Shown here piece by piece: positions 34,142-42,332 of a stretch of 64,000 nt of DNA. The DNA lies in NCBI RefSeq assembly GCF_009913235.1, contig NZ_CP047897.1:1-64000 (forward strand). The letters run 5' to 3'. Below the pieces are notes generated by a model, which was not told the DNA's origin, did not search any database, and saw only the letters and a program-made list of their open reading frames with translations. The position numbers were made by a program, and so were the translations under genes. The DNA comes from Nibribacter ruber. Lineage in GTDB: Bacteria; Bacteroidota; Bacteroidia; Cytophagales; Hymenobacteraceae. Position 1 is the first letter of the stretch, and each line of letters opens with the position of its first letter.

Positions 34142-35362
34142 GTGAAAACCACTCCTCCTGTAAAGCGCAACGTCAGCCGCCTGGGCGAAAAAGCCATTGA
34201 GGCCGTCCTGACCCTGAGCGGCACCGTGACCAGCCTCACCGTGCTCCTGATTGTGTTCTTCCTGTTCAAGGAAGGACTGGGGCTGTTTTCACAGACGCCG
34301 GTGAGCGAAGGAAGCGTGATTGCCGTGAGCGCCCAGAATCCGGTCAAAGAACTATCCTCCGCCCAGATTAAGGAAATCTTTGACCAGGAAATCACCAACT
34401 GGCAGGAGGTGGGCGGACCCAACGCGTCAATCCAACTCTTCAGCGTAGACGACATCACAGACTATTATTCTGAGGAGGAAATAGGCAAAGACTTTGAATA
34501 CCTGCCTCAGCGCCTGAGTGACTTGATGGTACGGGAACCCAACTTGCTGGTCTATTTCCCGGAGGAGTACCTGGCCAAAGACTTCAAGGGGCACCAGATC
34601 AAACTCAAGAACATTACCCTCACAGACTTTCTGCTGGGCCGGCAGTGGTACCCCACCATTACGCCAGCGGTGCAGATGGGCGTGCTACCCCTTATTCTGG
34701 GTACGTTGTGGGTGAGTCTGGGCGCAATTCTCATTGCCCTGCCGCTGGGTTTGGCCACCGCTATTTACATGGCTGAAATTGCCAGCCCGCGCATGCGCAA
34801 TTTGCTAAAGCCCATCATTGAATTATTGGCAGGAATTCCATCCGTAGTGTTCGGGTTCTTTGGGTTGGTGGTGATTGTACCTATGATCCAGAACGTGTTC
34901 GGCTTGCCGGTAGGGGAGACCGCCTTGGCGGGGAGCATCATCCTGGGCATCATGGCCCTGCCTACCATCATCTCCGTGTCTGAAGATGCCATGCGCACCA
35001 CGCCCCGGGCCATGAAAGAGGCAAGTCTGGCCTTAGGCGCCAACAAGTGGCAGACCATTTACAAAGTCATCATCCCGTATTCGCTGTCAGGTATTTCTAC
35101 GGCGGCCATCTTGGGCATTGGCCGCGCCATTGGCGAGACTATGGCGGTGCTCATGGTCACAGGAAACGCCTCAGTGATACCAAGTACTTTCTTGGAACCA
35201 GTGCGCACCATTCCGGCCACCATTGCCGCAGAACTCGGCGAGGCCCCGCAGGGCGGCATCCATTACCAGGCACTTTTTGCATTAGGTTGTATTCTCTTCC
35301 TGATGACCCTGGTGATTAACCTCACCGTAGACTACGTGTCTGCCAAGAGAGAAGCGAAATAA
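34142..35362 (+). CDS. pstC: Phosphate ABC transporter permease PstC with PstS-like insert
   Basis: 406 residues from a GTG start at 34142. TM1 (SLTVLLIVFFLFKEGLGLF) is followed by an extracytoplasmic loop of about 115 residues. Part of that loop (residues ~58-103, 34313-34450) clearly resembles PstS: it contains EITNWQEVGG and the same preceding pattern of Leu, Gln, Ile and Phe positions as PstS KITNWKEVGG. The permease core follows: MGVLPLILGTLWVSLGAILI, ELLAGIPSVVFGFFGLVVI and the EAA-like coupling loop EASLALGANKWQTIYKVIIP. Classic PstC has a shorter loop there. Confidence 0.94.
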   Translation: MKTTPPVKRNVSRLGEKAIEAVLTLSGTVTSLTVLLIVFFLFKEGLGLFSQTPVSEGSVIAVSAQNPVKELSSAQIKEIFDQEITNWQEVGGPNASIQLFSVDDITDYYSEEEIGKDFEYLPQRLSDLMVREPNLLVYFPEEYLAKDFKGHQIKLKNITLTDFLLGRQWYPTITPAVQMGVLPLILGTLWVSLGAILIALPLGLATAIYMAEIASPRMRNLLKPIIELLAGIPSVVFGFFGLVVIVPMIQNVFGLPVGETALAGSIILGIMALPTIISVSEDAMRTTPRAMKEASLALGANKWQTIYKVIIPYSLSGISTAAILGIGRAIGETMAVLMVTGNASVIPSTFLEPVRTIPATIAAELGEAPQGGIHYQALFALGCILFLMTLVINLTVDYVSAKREAK

Positions 35363-35365
35363 CGA

Positions 35366-35512
35366 ATCATGTATCAGGTAGCAAGTATCACGTACCTGAT
35401 ACATGATAGAAAGAATAAAGTAGGAGCTGAGATAAACTTACTAGTTAATAAGAAACTATTAATAAGACACGTGCCACAGTAGTCTTGCTACGTGATACTT
35501 GCTACCTGATAC
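35366..35512. repeat. Inverted-repeat element TATCAGGTAGCAAG between pstC and pstA
   Basis: The perfect 15-bp arms ATCATGTATCAGGTA (35366-35380) / TACCTGATACATGAT (35393-35407) form one hairpin just after pstC. A 24-bp stretch inside it (35371-35394) recurs as an exact inverse at 35489-35512, 11 nt before the pstA start, enabling a larger alternative fold that spans the 160-bp gap. Non-coding. This stretch separates two genes that normally sit together. Confidence 0.75.
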
Positions 35513-35522
35513 CAATAAAAAG

Positions 35523-36407
35523 ATGGGATTTCAAGAAGGAACAAAGAAGGGAGACAGCAAGCGGCTTAAGCAGGCGGTAGCCTTTGGCGTATTCAAGGTG
35601 CTGAGCTTTCTGGTGGTGGCTATTCTGGTCATCATCCTGGGCTTCATCATCTTCAACGGCATTACGGCCATCAGTTGGGAGTTCCTCACAGAGATGCCGC
35701 GCGAAGGCATGACTGCCGGCGGTATCTTTCCGGCCATAGTGGGTACGCTGTGTCTGGTGGTGGGTAGCATGTTGTTCGCGTTTCCGGTGGGCATTCTGTC
35801 GGGTATCTACATCAATGAGTACGCCAAGGACGGCTGGCTCAAGCGTTTCATCAAACTCATGACCAACAACCTGGCGGGCGTCCCTTCCATTGTGTTCGGT
35901 TTGTTTGGGATGGCCTTGTTTGTGAACAAGCTGGGCTTTGGAGACTCCCTGCTGGCCGGCTCCCTGACCCTGGGCTTACTGGCGCTACCCGTGGTGATAA
36001 GAACCACAGAAGAAGCCCTCAAATCCATTGACGATTCCTTTAGGGTAGGCAGTCTGGCGCTGGGGGCCTCTAAGTGGCAGACCACTAGCAAAGTGGTGCT
36101 TCCCATTGCGTTTCCCAACATCATTACAGGCTTGATATTGTCCGTGGGTAGGGTGTCTGGCGAGACGGCGCCTATTCTCTTTACCGTGGCGGCGTATTTT
36201 CTGCCCAAGCTGCCCACCAGCATCTTTGACCAGGTTATGGCCCTGCCTTACCACTTGTACGTGATCTCTACCAGCGGCACCGACATTGAAGCCTCGCGCT
36301 CTATGGCCTATGGCACGGCCTTCGTCCTGATTGTGATTGTGCTCTTGGTGAACTTGCTGGCCAACTGGCTGCGCAAATACTACGGCAAGAAAGTGAAAAT
36401 GAACTAA
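35523..36407 (+). CDS. pstA: Phosphate ABC transporter permease PstA
   Basis: 294 residues starting at ATG 35523 (MGFQEGTKKGDSK); a TTG 24 nt upstream lies inside the repeat and is rejected. Six membrane spans. Family motifs: GGIFPAIVGTLCLVVGSMLF, GVPSIVFGLFGMALFV, the coupling loop SLALGASKWQTTSKVVLP and GRVSGETAPILFTVAAYF. It pairs with PstC to form the channel. Confidence 0.95.
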   Translation: MGFQEGTKKGDSKRLKQAVAFGVFKVLSFLVVAILVIILGFIIFNGITAISWEFLTEMPREGMTAGGIFPAIVGTLCLVVGSMLFAFPVGILSGIYINEYAKDGWLKRFIKLMTNNLAGVPSIVFGLFGMALFVNKLGFGDSLLAGSLTLGLLALPVVIRTTEEALKSIDDSFRVGSLALGASKWQTTSKVVLPIAFPNIITGLILSVGRVSGETAPILFTVAAYFLPKLPTSIFDQVMALPYHLYVISTSGTDIEASRSMAYGTAFVLIVIVLLVNLLANWLRKYYGKKVKMN

Positions 36408-36411
36408 GCCC

Positions 36412-36449
36412 CGTTTTTAGCCTATTTTCCAGAAATCAGCCCGAAAACG
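36412..36449. repeat. 38-bp palindrome family, copy 14 (inside the pst operon)
   Basis: CGTTTTTAGCCTATTTTCC, then AGAAATCAGCCCGAAAACG; 4 nt after the pstA stop and 30 nt before the pstB start. Its location between two subunits of one transporter argues that it does not fully terminate transcription. Confidence 0.85.
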
Positions 36450-36479
36450 AAAAAATGAACTGCCTCTTTCTCAAAAGAT

Positions 36480-37232
36480 ATGAATAGCATAGAAACCAAA
36501 GACGTTCACCTGTACTACGGCGATTTTCATGCCCTCAAAGGCATTTCCACGGCCCTCAAGAAAAACCAGGTAACGGCTTTCATAGGACCCTCCGGCTGCG
36601 GAAAGTCAACGTACCTGCGCTGCTTTAACCGCATGAACGACCTCATTGACAACGTCAAAATCACCGGCGAAATCCTGATTGACGAGGTGGACATCTACCA
36701 GAAGAACATACGGGTAGACGACTTGCGCAAGCACGTGGGGATGGTGTTCCAGAAACCAAATCCGTTCCCCAAATCCATCTTTGAGAACGTAGCCTACGGT
36801 CTTAGAGTAGATGGTATTAGTGACAAAGCGTTTATTGAAGAGCGGGTGGAGCGTTCCCTCAAACAGGCCGCCCTCTGGGAGGAGGTCAAAGACAAACTCA
36901 AGAAATCCGCTTTTGAGCTGTCGGGGGGGCAGCAGCAGCGTCTGTGCATTGCGCGCACGCTGGCCATTGAGCCATCTGTGGTGCTCATGGATGAGCCTGC
37001 CTCGGCGCTGGACCCCATTTCCACGGCCAAAATTGAGGAGCTGATTTATGAGCTCAAGAAGGATTACACCATTGTGATTGTGACACACAACATGCAACAG
37101 GCCGGCCGCGTGAGTGACCATACGGCTTTTTTTTACCTAGGCGAGCTGATTGAGTATGGCAAGACCAAAACCATTTTTACCAGCCCCAAAGACCAGCGCA
37201 CGCAGAACTACATCACCGGCCGTTTTGGTTGA
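36480..37232 (+). CDS. pstB: Phosphate ABC transporter ATP-binding protein PstB
   Basis: 250 residues. Walker A is [21 protein letters not shown]-loop region [15 protein letters not shown] signature [16 protein letters not shown], Walker [16 protein letters not shown] and the His switch [14 protein letters not shown]. All are canonical for PstB. The signature codons contain a run of seven G (36923-36929), and a run of eight T lies at 37127-37134; both are slippage-prone. It is followed after 78 bp by phoU. Confidence 0.96.
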   Translation: MNSIETKDVHLYYGDFHALKGISTALKKNQVTAFIGPSGCGKSTYLRCFNRMNDLIDNVKITGEILIDEVDIYQKNIRVDDLRKHVGMVFQKPNPFPKSIFENVAYGLRVDGISDKAFIEERVERSLKQAALWEEVKDKLKKSAFELSGGQQQRLCIARTLAIEPSVVLMDEPASALDPISTAKIEELIYELKKDYTIVIVTHNMQQAGRVSDHTAFFYLGELIEYGKTKTIFTSPKDQRTQNYITGRFG

Positions 37233-37310
37233 TTCTGCTTGTATTGCCGCCCCTGAATTTTGTGCGTATCTTTTGCCATGATACCAGCCCATATTCTCAA
37301 CCCAGGATCC

Positions 37311-38027
37311 ATGAACCAGTTAGACAAAGAGTTACAGCTTATAAAGGCCAAAGTGAATGCCATGTGGGAGTTGGTGGAGCTGCAGGTGGCCTCTGCCCGC
37401 GAAGCCTTGGAAACCACCAACCCGCAGCTGGCCCGCAAAGTGGTGAAGCGCGATAAGAAGGTCAACGATTTTGACCTGAAGATTGACCGCATGTGCGAAA
37501 ACTTCTTCGCGCTGTACAACCCCGTGGCCGTAGACTTGCGCTGGATGCTGGCCACCCTCAAAATCAACGCCAACCTGGAGCGCATTGGAGATTCTGCCGA
37601 GGGCATTGCCCAGCAGGTGTGCGAGGTGGAGAGTGCCTTTGCGCCAGCTCTGCTAGAGGCCACGCGCTTCACTGAAATGTATGATGCCGCCCAAGCCATG
37701 CTGGCAGACGCGTTCCTGGCCTTTGACGAGCAGGACACCTCCCTGGCCCGCCAACTGATTCAACGCGACAAATTGCTCAACAAGATTAACGGCAGAAAGG
37801 ACAAGGTGTTGGTACAGTACATGCAGCAGCACCCAGACCAGATGAACCACTGCCTCAAGTTGTCCAGCGTCCTGCAAAAGCTGGAACGCATTGGCGACCA
37901 GGTCACCAACATTTCAGAAGAGGTGATCTTCTACGTGGACGCTAAGATGATCAAGCACAAAAGCATGAAGAAGAAAACCAAAGACAAGAAGAACAAGCCA
38001 GAAGAAGGCGAGTCGCCTTCAATTTAA
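37311..38027 (+). CDS. phoU: Phosphate-specific transport regulator PhoU
   Basis: About 238 residues from ATG 37311 (MNQLDKELQLIK), where PhoU proteins usually begin; ATG 37278 and TTG 37260 are in frame upstream. Two PhoU three-helix repeats are visible, each with the family pattern: NPVAVDLRWMLATLKINANLERIGD and CLKLSSVLQKLERIGDQVTN (read as two short segments ending in ERIGD). A Lys-rich tail follows (KKKTKDKKNKPEE). It modulates PstSCAB and phosphate signalling. TATCTTTTG at 37267-37275 could be a weak separate promoter. Confidence 0.93.
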   Translation: MNQLDKELQLIKAKVNAMWELVELQVASAREALETTNPQLARKVVKRDKKVNDFDLKIDRMCENFFALYNPVAVDLRWMLATLKINANLERIGDSAEGIAQQVCEVESAFAPALLEATRFTEMYDAAQAMLADAFLAFDEQDTSLARQLIQRDKLLNKINGRKDKVLVQYMQQHPDQMNHCLKLSSVLQKLERIGDQVTNISEEVIFYVDAKMIKHKSMKKKTKDKKNKPEEGESPSI

Positions 38028-38047
38028 ATCTCAAATTTTCTTTCACT

Positions 38048-38322
38048 GTCATCCTGAAAGGACCTTGTGGGCGAACTAGACAGGCCTTCGCCAAACGCAG
38101 ATTCTCCTTGAGGGGAGCGTAGAGGGGTGTCTGCAACTGCTGGTCTTAATATTTCATTACATACTTATGTATAAATGACTTGTGAAAATCCTCTAGTAGT
38201 GTACTTTCCTGATAAATAAATCATTACTCTCCTTTGTAAACACCCCTCTACGCTCCCCTCAAGGAGAATCTGCGTTTACTTAAGCGCCTTTTTCGTTCGC
38301 TACCTAGATCCTTTCAAGATGA
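38048..38322. repeat. ~274-bp intergenic element, copy C
   Basis: The outer ends TCATCCTGAAAGGACCTT (left) and TAGATCCTTTCAAGATGA (right) are imperfectly inverted. Inside, 38-nt arms at 38093-38130 and 38240-38277 are exact inverse copies (key part CGCAGATTCTCCTTGAGGGG). Total length is nearly equal to copy A (273 bp). It fills most of the 429-bp convergent phoU-amidase gap; the rest holds a terminator and palindrome copy 15. Confidence 0.85.
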
Positions 38323-38365
38323 AAAAAGAGGAGAAGTGAGTATCTGATTTTAAGCTTTAAAAGAC

Positions 38366-38394
38366 AAGGCCGATGCTCCAGTTGCATCGGCCTT
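38366..38394. terminator. Hairpin terminator in the phoU-amidase gap
   Basis: AAGGCCGATGC (38366-38376) and GCATCGGCCTT (38384-38394) form a perfect 11-bp stem with a 7-nt loop, with A-rich sequence before and TCTTGATTT after. It probably serves the pst-phoU transcript. Confidence 0.7.
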
Positions 38395-38412
38395 CTTGAT
38401 TTAGAAAAATTT

Positions 38413-38450
38413 CGTTTTTGGCCTGATTTCCAGAAAACAAGCTAAAAACG
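38413..38450. repeat. 38-bp palindrome family, copy 15
   Basis: CGTTTTTGGCCTGATTTCC, then AGAAAACAAGCTAAAAACG; 6 nt beyond the minus-strand amidase stop. Confidence 0.85.
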
Positions 38451-38456
38451 GATTGA

Positions 38457-40094
38457 TTACGCTGGATTTGTAGAGCGCAGATAGGTTGGCTTCTGCCGGG
38501 CTTTGGCGGCTTGTTCAAAGGCATAGGCCAAACCAATCAAAGGCCCTTCTGTGTACGGCTTCCCGAAGAACGAGAATCCAATAGGCAGATGCAAGACCTG
38601 ACCCATGGGCACCGTGATGTGCGGATAGCCCGAGATAGCCGCCGGCGTGGACAAACCGTAACCCGAGAAAGCATCACCGTTCACTACGTCAATGCACCAG
38701 GATGGACCGTACGTAGGGCCCGAGATGGCGTCCAGCTTGTTGTCGTCCATGATTTTGTTGATGATGGCGCGGGATTGTTTCAGGTTCTTGTCGCGGGCGG
38801 TGAGGTAGGCTTTGCTGTTGAGGTCGCCTAGTTTTTCAGAGCTCTCAAGCGTTTCCTGCTTGAAGAAGGGCATGGCCTTGGCCTCATTCTGCTTGTTGAA
38901 TTCAATCACCTCTTTCAAAGATTTTACCTTGGCATTGGCCGTGGCCAGGTACTTGTTCACGCCGTCTTTGAACTCGTATTGAAGGACCTTGAATTCGTCG
39001 CCGCCCAGTTCATTGATTTTGCCCACCACTTCCACTTCCACCACGGTAGCGCCTTTGCTTTTCAATGCCTCAATGGCTTTTTGGTACAGGGTATCTATGC
39101 CTTCATGGCCTTTCAGGAAAGACTTTTCCACGCCAATGCGCTTACCTTGCAGGCTGTTGGCGTCCAGGAACTTGGTGTAATCAGTAAGAGTTTTGCCAGT
39201 GCTTTCCTGGGTGATGGCGTCGTTGGCATCTGTACCGGTCATAGCGCCCAGCAAAATGGCGGCGTCTGCCACGGTTCTGGCAATGGGACCTGCCGTGTCT
39301 TGACTAGCCGAGATGGGGATGATGCCTGCACGACTCACCAAACCCACGGTGGGTTTAATGCCCACGGCGCCGTTCACTGAAGCCGGGCATACTACAGAAC
39401 CATCGGTCTCAGTGCCCACGGCAATGGCGCACAGGTTGGCGGCTACCGCCGTACCAGACCCAGAGCTGGAGCCGCAGGGAGAGCGGTCCAATACGTATGG
39501 ATTTTTGGTCTGGCCACCCCGGCTACTCCAGCCGCTGGTAGAACGCGTAGACCTAAAATTAGCCCATTCGCTCAGGTTGGTTTTGCCCAGAATGACAGCC
39601 CCTGCCTCGCGCAGTTTAGCGGCCACGAAGGCGTCTTTGCTGGCTTTGTTCTCGGCTAAGGCCAAAGCGCCCGCGCTGGTTGACATCTTGTCCTTGGTGT
39701 CAATGTTGTCTTTGATGAGGATTGGAATGCCGTGCAGAGGGCCGCGCACCTTGCCGTTTTTGCGTTCCTGGTCCAGGGCTTCGGCAATTTGTAATGCGTC
39801 TGGGTTTACCTCAATCACGGAGTTGAGCTTGGGTCCGTTTTTGTCGATAGCCTGAATGCGGTCCAGGTACAGCTGGGTGATTTTTTGGGAAGTGAGCTCG
39901 CCTGACTTCATCTTGTCCTGAAGCTGTTGCACGGTGGCCTCGCTCAGTTCAAAATCGTCTTGGATGTCTGCGCTTTGGTTACCGTCTGTGCTGGCGGTAT
40001 CATCGGTTTTTTTGGTGGCACAGGCGCCTACGCCCAGCATAGAAAAAGTAATGCCCGCCAAAGAGCCGGCCTTTAAGAAGTTTCTGCGTTTCAT
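38457..40094 (-). CDS. Tat-exported amidase-signature lipoprotein
   Basis: 545 residues from ATG 40094; the longer frame upstream is not protein-like. The N-terminus MKRRNFLKAGSLAGITF is a twin-arginine signal, and GVGAC (Cys25) follows as a likely lipobox. The amidase-signature triad is present: Lys in GIPILIKDNIDTKD, cis-Ser and nucleophile Ser in CGSSSGSGTAVAANL and GTETDGSVVCPASVNG. Such enzymes hydrolyse amides or peptide amides; the substrate is unknown. A TATCTTTC sequence 20-25 nt upstream of the ATG is a one-mismatch promoter box. Confidence 0.93.
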   Translation of the reverse strand: MKRRNFLKAGSLAGITFSMLGVGACATKKTDDTASTDGNQSADIQDDFELSEATVQQLQDKMKSGELTSQKITQLYLDRIQAIDKNGPKLNSVIEVNPDALQIAEALDQERKNGKVRGPLHGIPILIKDNIDTKDKMSTSAGALALAENKASKDAFVAAKLREAGAVILGKTNLSEWANFRSTRSTSGWSSRGGQTKNPYVLDRSPCGSSSGSGTAVAANLCAIAVGTETDGSVVCPASVNGAVGIKPTVGLVSRAGIIPISASQDTAGPIARTVADAAILLGAMTGTDANDAITQESTGKTLTDYTKFLDANSLQGKRIGVEKSFLKGHEGIDTLYQKAIEALKSKGATVVEVEVVGKINELGGDEFKVLQYEFKDGVNKYLATANAKVKSLKEVIEFNKQNEAKAMPFFKQETLESSEKLGDLNSKAYLTARDKNLKQSRAIINKIMDDNKLDAISGPTYGPSWCIDVVNGDAFSGYGLSTPAAISGYPHITVPMGQVLHLPIGFSFFGKPYTEGPLIGLAYAFEQAAKARQKPTYLRSTNPA

Positions 40095-40220
40095 GTTGGT
40101 TAGTTTGGTATTGAAAGATAATCTGCAGCGCCTGATTTTTAAATAGAGGACGCATAATTCTTTTCGGGGCAAGGCGCAAACGACCAAGCGTCTAAAGCGG
40201 GGTTTAACTCAGGCTACTGC

Positions 40221-40258
40221 CGTTTTTGGCCTCTTTTCCAGAAAACAAGCCAAAAACG
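40221..40258. repeat. 38-bp palindrome family, copy 16 (divergent gap)
   Basis: CGTTTTTGGCCTCTTTTCC, then AGAAAACAAGCCAAAAACG. It sits between the divergent amidase and P1 peptidase genes, upstream of both. Confidence 0.85.
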
Positions 40259-40363
40259 TGGCGGTTTGAGGCAGGCAGCCGGCCCTAACCTAAATTCCTC
40301 TCATACCATAAGCAGAATGTAGCGGCTAGTTTTTACATTTACCAGATGCCCAACCGCCAGCCC

Positions 40364-41494
40364 ATGAAACAGCTACTCACCCTTTTACTAGTAATTTGCC
40401 TACTGCCTTGGGCGCAGGCTCAGCAACGCAAGCGCGTGCGGGACTACGGCGTGAAGATTGGCGTTCTGCCTACGGGTTCTTTGAATGCCATCACCGATGT
40501 GCCGGGCGTGAAAGTTGGTCACGTGACGCTGGTACAGGGGGCGCAGGTAAGAACCGGCGTGACGGCTATCTTACCCCACGGTGGAAATTTGTTTCAGGAG
40601 AAAGTGCCGGCGGCAGTGTTTGTAGGCAATGGCTTCGGGAAGCTGGCGGGCGTGACGCAGATACAGGAACTGGGCAATCTGGAATCACCTATTATCTTGA
40701 CGAATACCCTAGCGGTGGGCACGGCGCTCAATGCGGTGGTGGACTATACCTTGCAGCAGCCGGGCAATGAAACGGTGCAGTCGGTGAACGCGGTGATAGG
40801 GGAGACGAACGACGGATATTTGAATGACATACGTGGCCGGCACCTAACCCAGGCGCATGTGCTGGCCGCCATCAAACAAGCCAAAGAAGGACCAGTAGCA
40901 GAAGGCAACGTGGGCGCGGGGACGGGTACGGTGTGCTTCGGGTTTAAGGGTGGCATTGGCACTTCTAGCCGGCAACTGCCGCAGAGTTTGGGAGGCTATA
41001 ACGTAGGCGTTTTGGTGCAGAGCAATTTTGGCGGCGTCTTGCAGATTGACGGAGTTCCGGTGGGCGAGGAGCTGAAGCAATTTTCTTTCAGTAAGCAGAT
41101 TCTGGAAAAGGCCGACGGCTCCTGCATGATGGTGGTGGCTACCAATGCGCCGGTAGACGCCCGCAACCTGGAGCGCATGGCGCAACGGGCCATGCTGGGC
41201 CTGGCCAAAACCGGCGGCATCGCGTCTAACGGAAGCGGGGATTACGTCATCGCATTTTCTACCAACGCCGGGGTGCGCGTGCCGTTTACTCCCAAAGAAC
41301 CCACCCAAACCGTGACGTATCTGCACAATGACGCCATGAGTGCTTTGTTTCTGGCCACCATTGAAGCCACTGAGGAAGCCATCATCAACTCGCTCTTCAA
41401 AGCCGAAACCATGCAAGGCAAAGACCAGAACACCATTCAGGCCCTGCCCTTAGACAAAACCTTAGACTTACTCAAGAAACACCATGCCCGCTAA
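40364..41494 (+). CDS. P1 family (DmpA-type) aminopeptidase, exported
   Basis: 376 residues from ATG 40364 (MKQLLTLLLVICLLPWAQAQ, a standard signal peptide); an in-frame ATG at 40346 would add six residues. DmpA/P1 features: NAITDVPGVKVGHVTL, GVTAILPHGG, EGNVGAGTGTVCFGFKGGIG, and the self-cleavage and nucleophile region ASNGSGDYVIAFSTNAG. P1 peptidases remove N-terminal D- or L-amino acids. The stop overlaps the class IV aminotransferase start by 11 bp, so the two products are probably made together. Confidence 0.93.
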   Translation: MKQLLTLLLVICLLPWAQAQQRKRVRDYGVKIGVLPTGSLNAITDVPGVKVGHVTLVQGAQVRTGVTAILPHGGNLFQEKVPAAVFVGNGFGKLAGVTQIQELGNLESPIILTNTLAVGTALNAVVDYTLQQPGNETVQSVNAVIGETNDGYLNDIRGRHLTQAHVLAAIKQAKEGPVAEGNVGAGTGTVCFGFKGGIGTSSRQLPQSLGGYNVGVLVQSNFGGVLQIDGVPVGEELKQFSFSKQILEKADGSCMMVVATNAPVDARNLERMAQRAMLGLAKTGGIASNGSGDYVIAFSTNAGVRVPFTPKEPTQTVTYLHNDAMSALFLATIEATEEAIINSLFKAETMQGKDQNTIQALPLDKTLDLLKKHHAR

Positions 41495-42332
41495 CCCAAC
41501 TTTGTACGCCTACCTGCGCGGCGAAATTCTGCCCTACGACCAGGCTTTTCTGCACGTGAGCGACTTGTCCATCCAGAGAGGCTACGGCATCTTTGACTTC
41601 CTGAAGGTGGAGAACGGACAGCCCCTGTTCATGGAGCATTACCTGGACCGGTTTTACCACTCGGCGCAACTGATGGAGCTGGCAATCCCGCTGGAGCGGT
41701 CTGCCTTGCAGGAGGCGGTGTTTCATTTGATAGACAAGAACAACCTGCCACTGTCTGGCATCAAGATGATTTTAACGGGCGGCTATTCTCTGGATGGCTA
41801 CCAGCCAGTAGAACCTAATCTCATGATTGTCCAGCAACCAGTCACCATGCCTACCCAGGAGCAGTTGCAGAAGGGCTTTGAAATTATCACCCATGAGTAC
41901 GTGCGCGATATTCCGGCGGCCAAGACCATCAATTACTCGGTGGGTATAAAACTGTTGAGCCAAATAAAAGCGGCCGGCGCCGATGATGTGCTCTACCACC
42001 AAGGCTGCGTGGTGTCAGAATTCCCGAGGGCGAATTTCTTCATTGTTAAACAGGACGATACGGTGGTGACAGCGGCCCAGGATGTCTTAAAAGGCATCAC
42101 CAGAAAGAACGTGCTGGAGATTGCCGGCCGTACCTTTAAAGCCGAGGAAGGCACCATCACATTGCAGGATATTGACCAGGCCAAAGAGGCGTTCCTCACC
42201 AGCACCACCAAGCGCGTGATGCCCGTGGTGAAGATGGACGGCTACGCCATTGGCGACGGCACGCCCGGCCCCGTCACCCTTGCCTTGCTGGAGGAATTGT
42301 TGAAGCTGGAGAAACATTCTGCTCAACGCTAG
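41484..42332 (+). CDS. Class IV aminotransferase (D-amino-acid / branched-chain type)
   Basis: 282 residues, fold type IV PLP enzyme. Visible: QRGYGIFDFLKVENGQPLFM, the PLP Lys in IPAAKTINYSVGI, HQGCVVSEFPRANFFIV and the phosphate-binding LKGITRKNVLEIA. Length suits D-alanine or branched-chain aminotransferases; the linkage with a DmpA-type D-aminopeptidase makes a D-amino-acid role attractive but unproven. Its last 59 bp overlap the 3' end of the convergent anti-sigma gene. Confidence 0.92.
   Translation: MPANPTLYAYLRGEILPYDQAFLHVSDLSIQRGYGIFDFLKVENGQPLFMEHYLDRFYHSAQLMELAIPLERSALQEAVFHLIDKNNLPLSGIKMILTGGYSLDGYQPVEPNLMIVQQPVTMPTQEQLQKGFEIITHEYVRDIPAAKTINYSVGIKLLSQIKAAGADDVLYHQGCVVSEFPRANFFIVKQDDTVVTAAQDVLKGITRKNVLEIAGRTFKAEEGTITLQDIDQAKEAFLTSTTKRVMPVVKMDGYAIGDGTPGPVTLALLEELLKLEKHSAQR

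Noticed and set aside
35499-35522. TTG start of pstA
   Set aside because: It falls inside the inverted repeat; ATG 35523 gives the normal PstA N-terminus.
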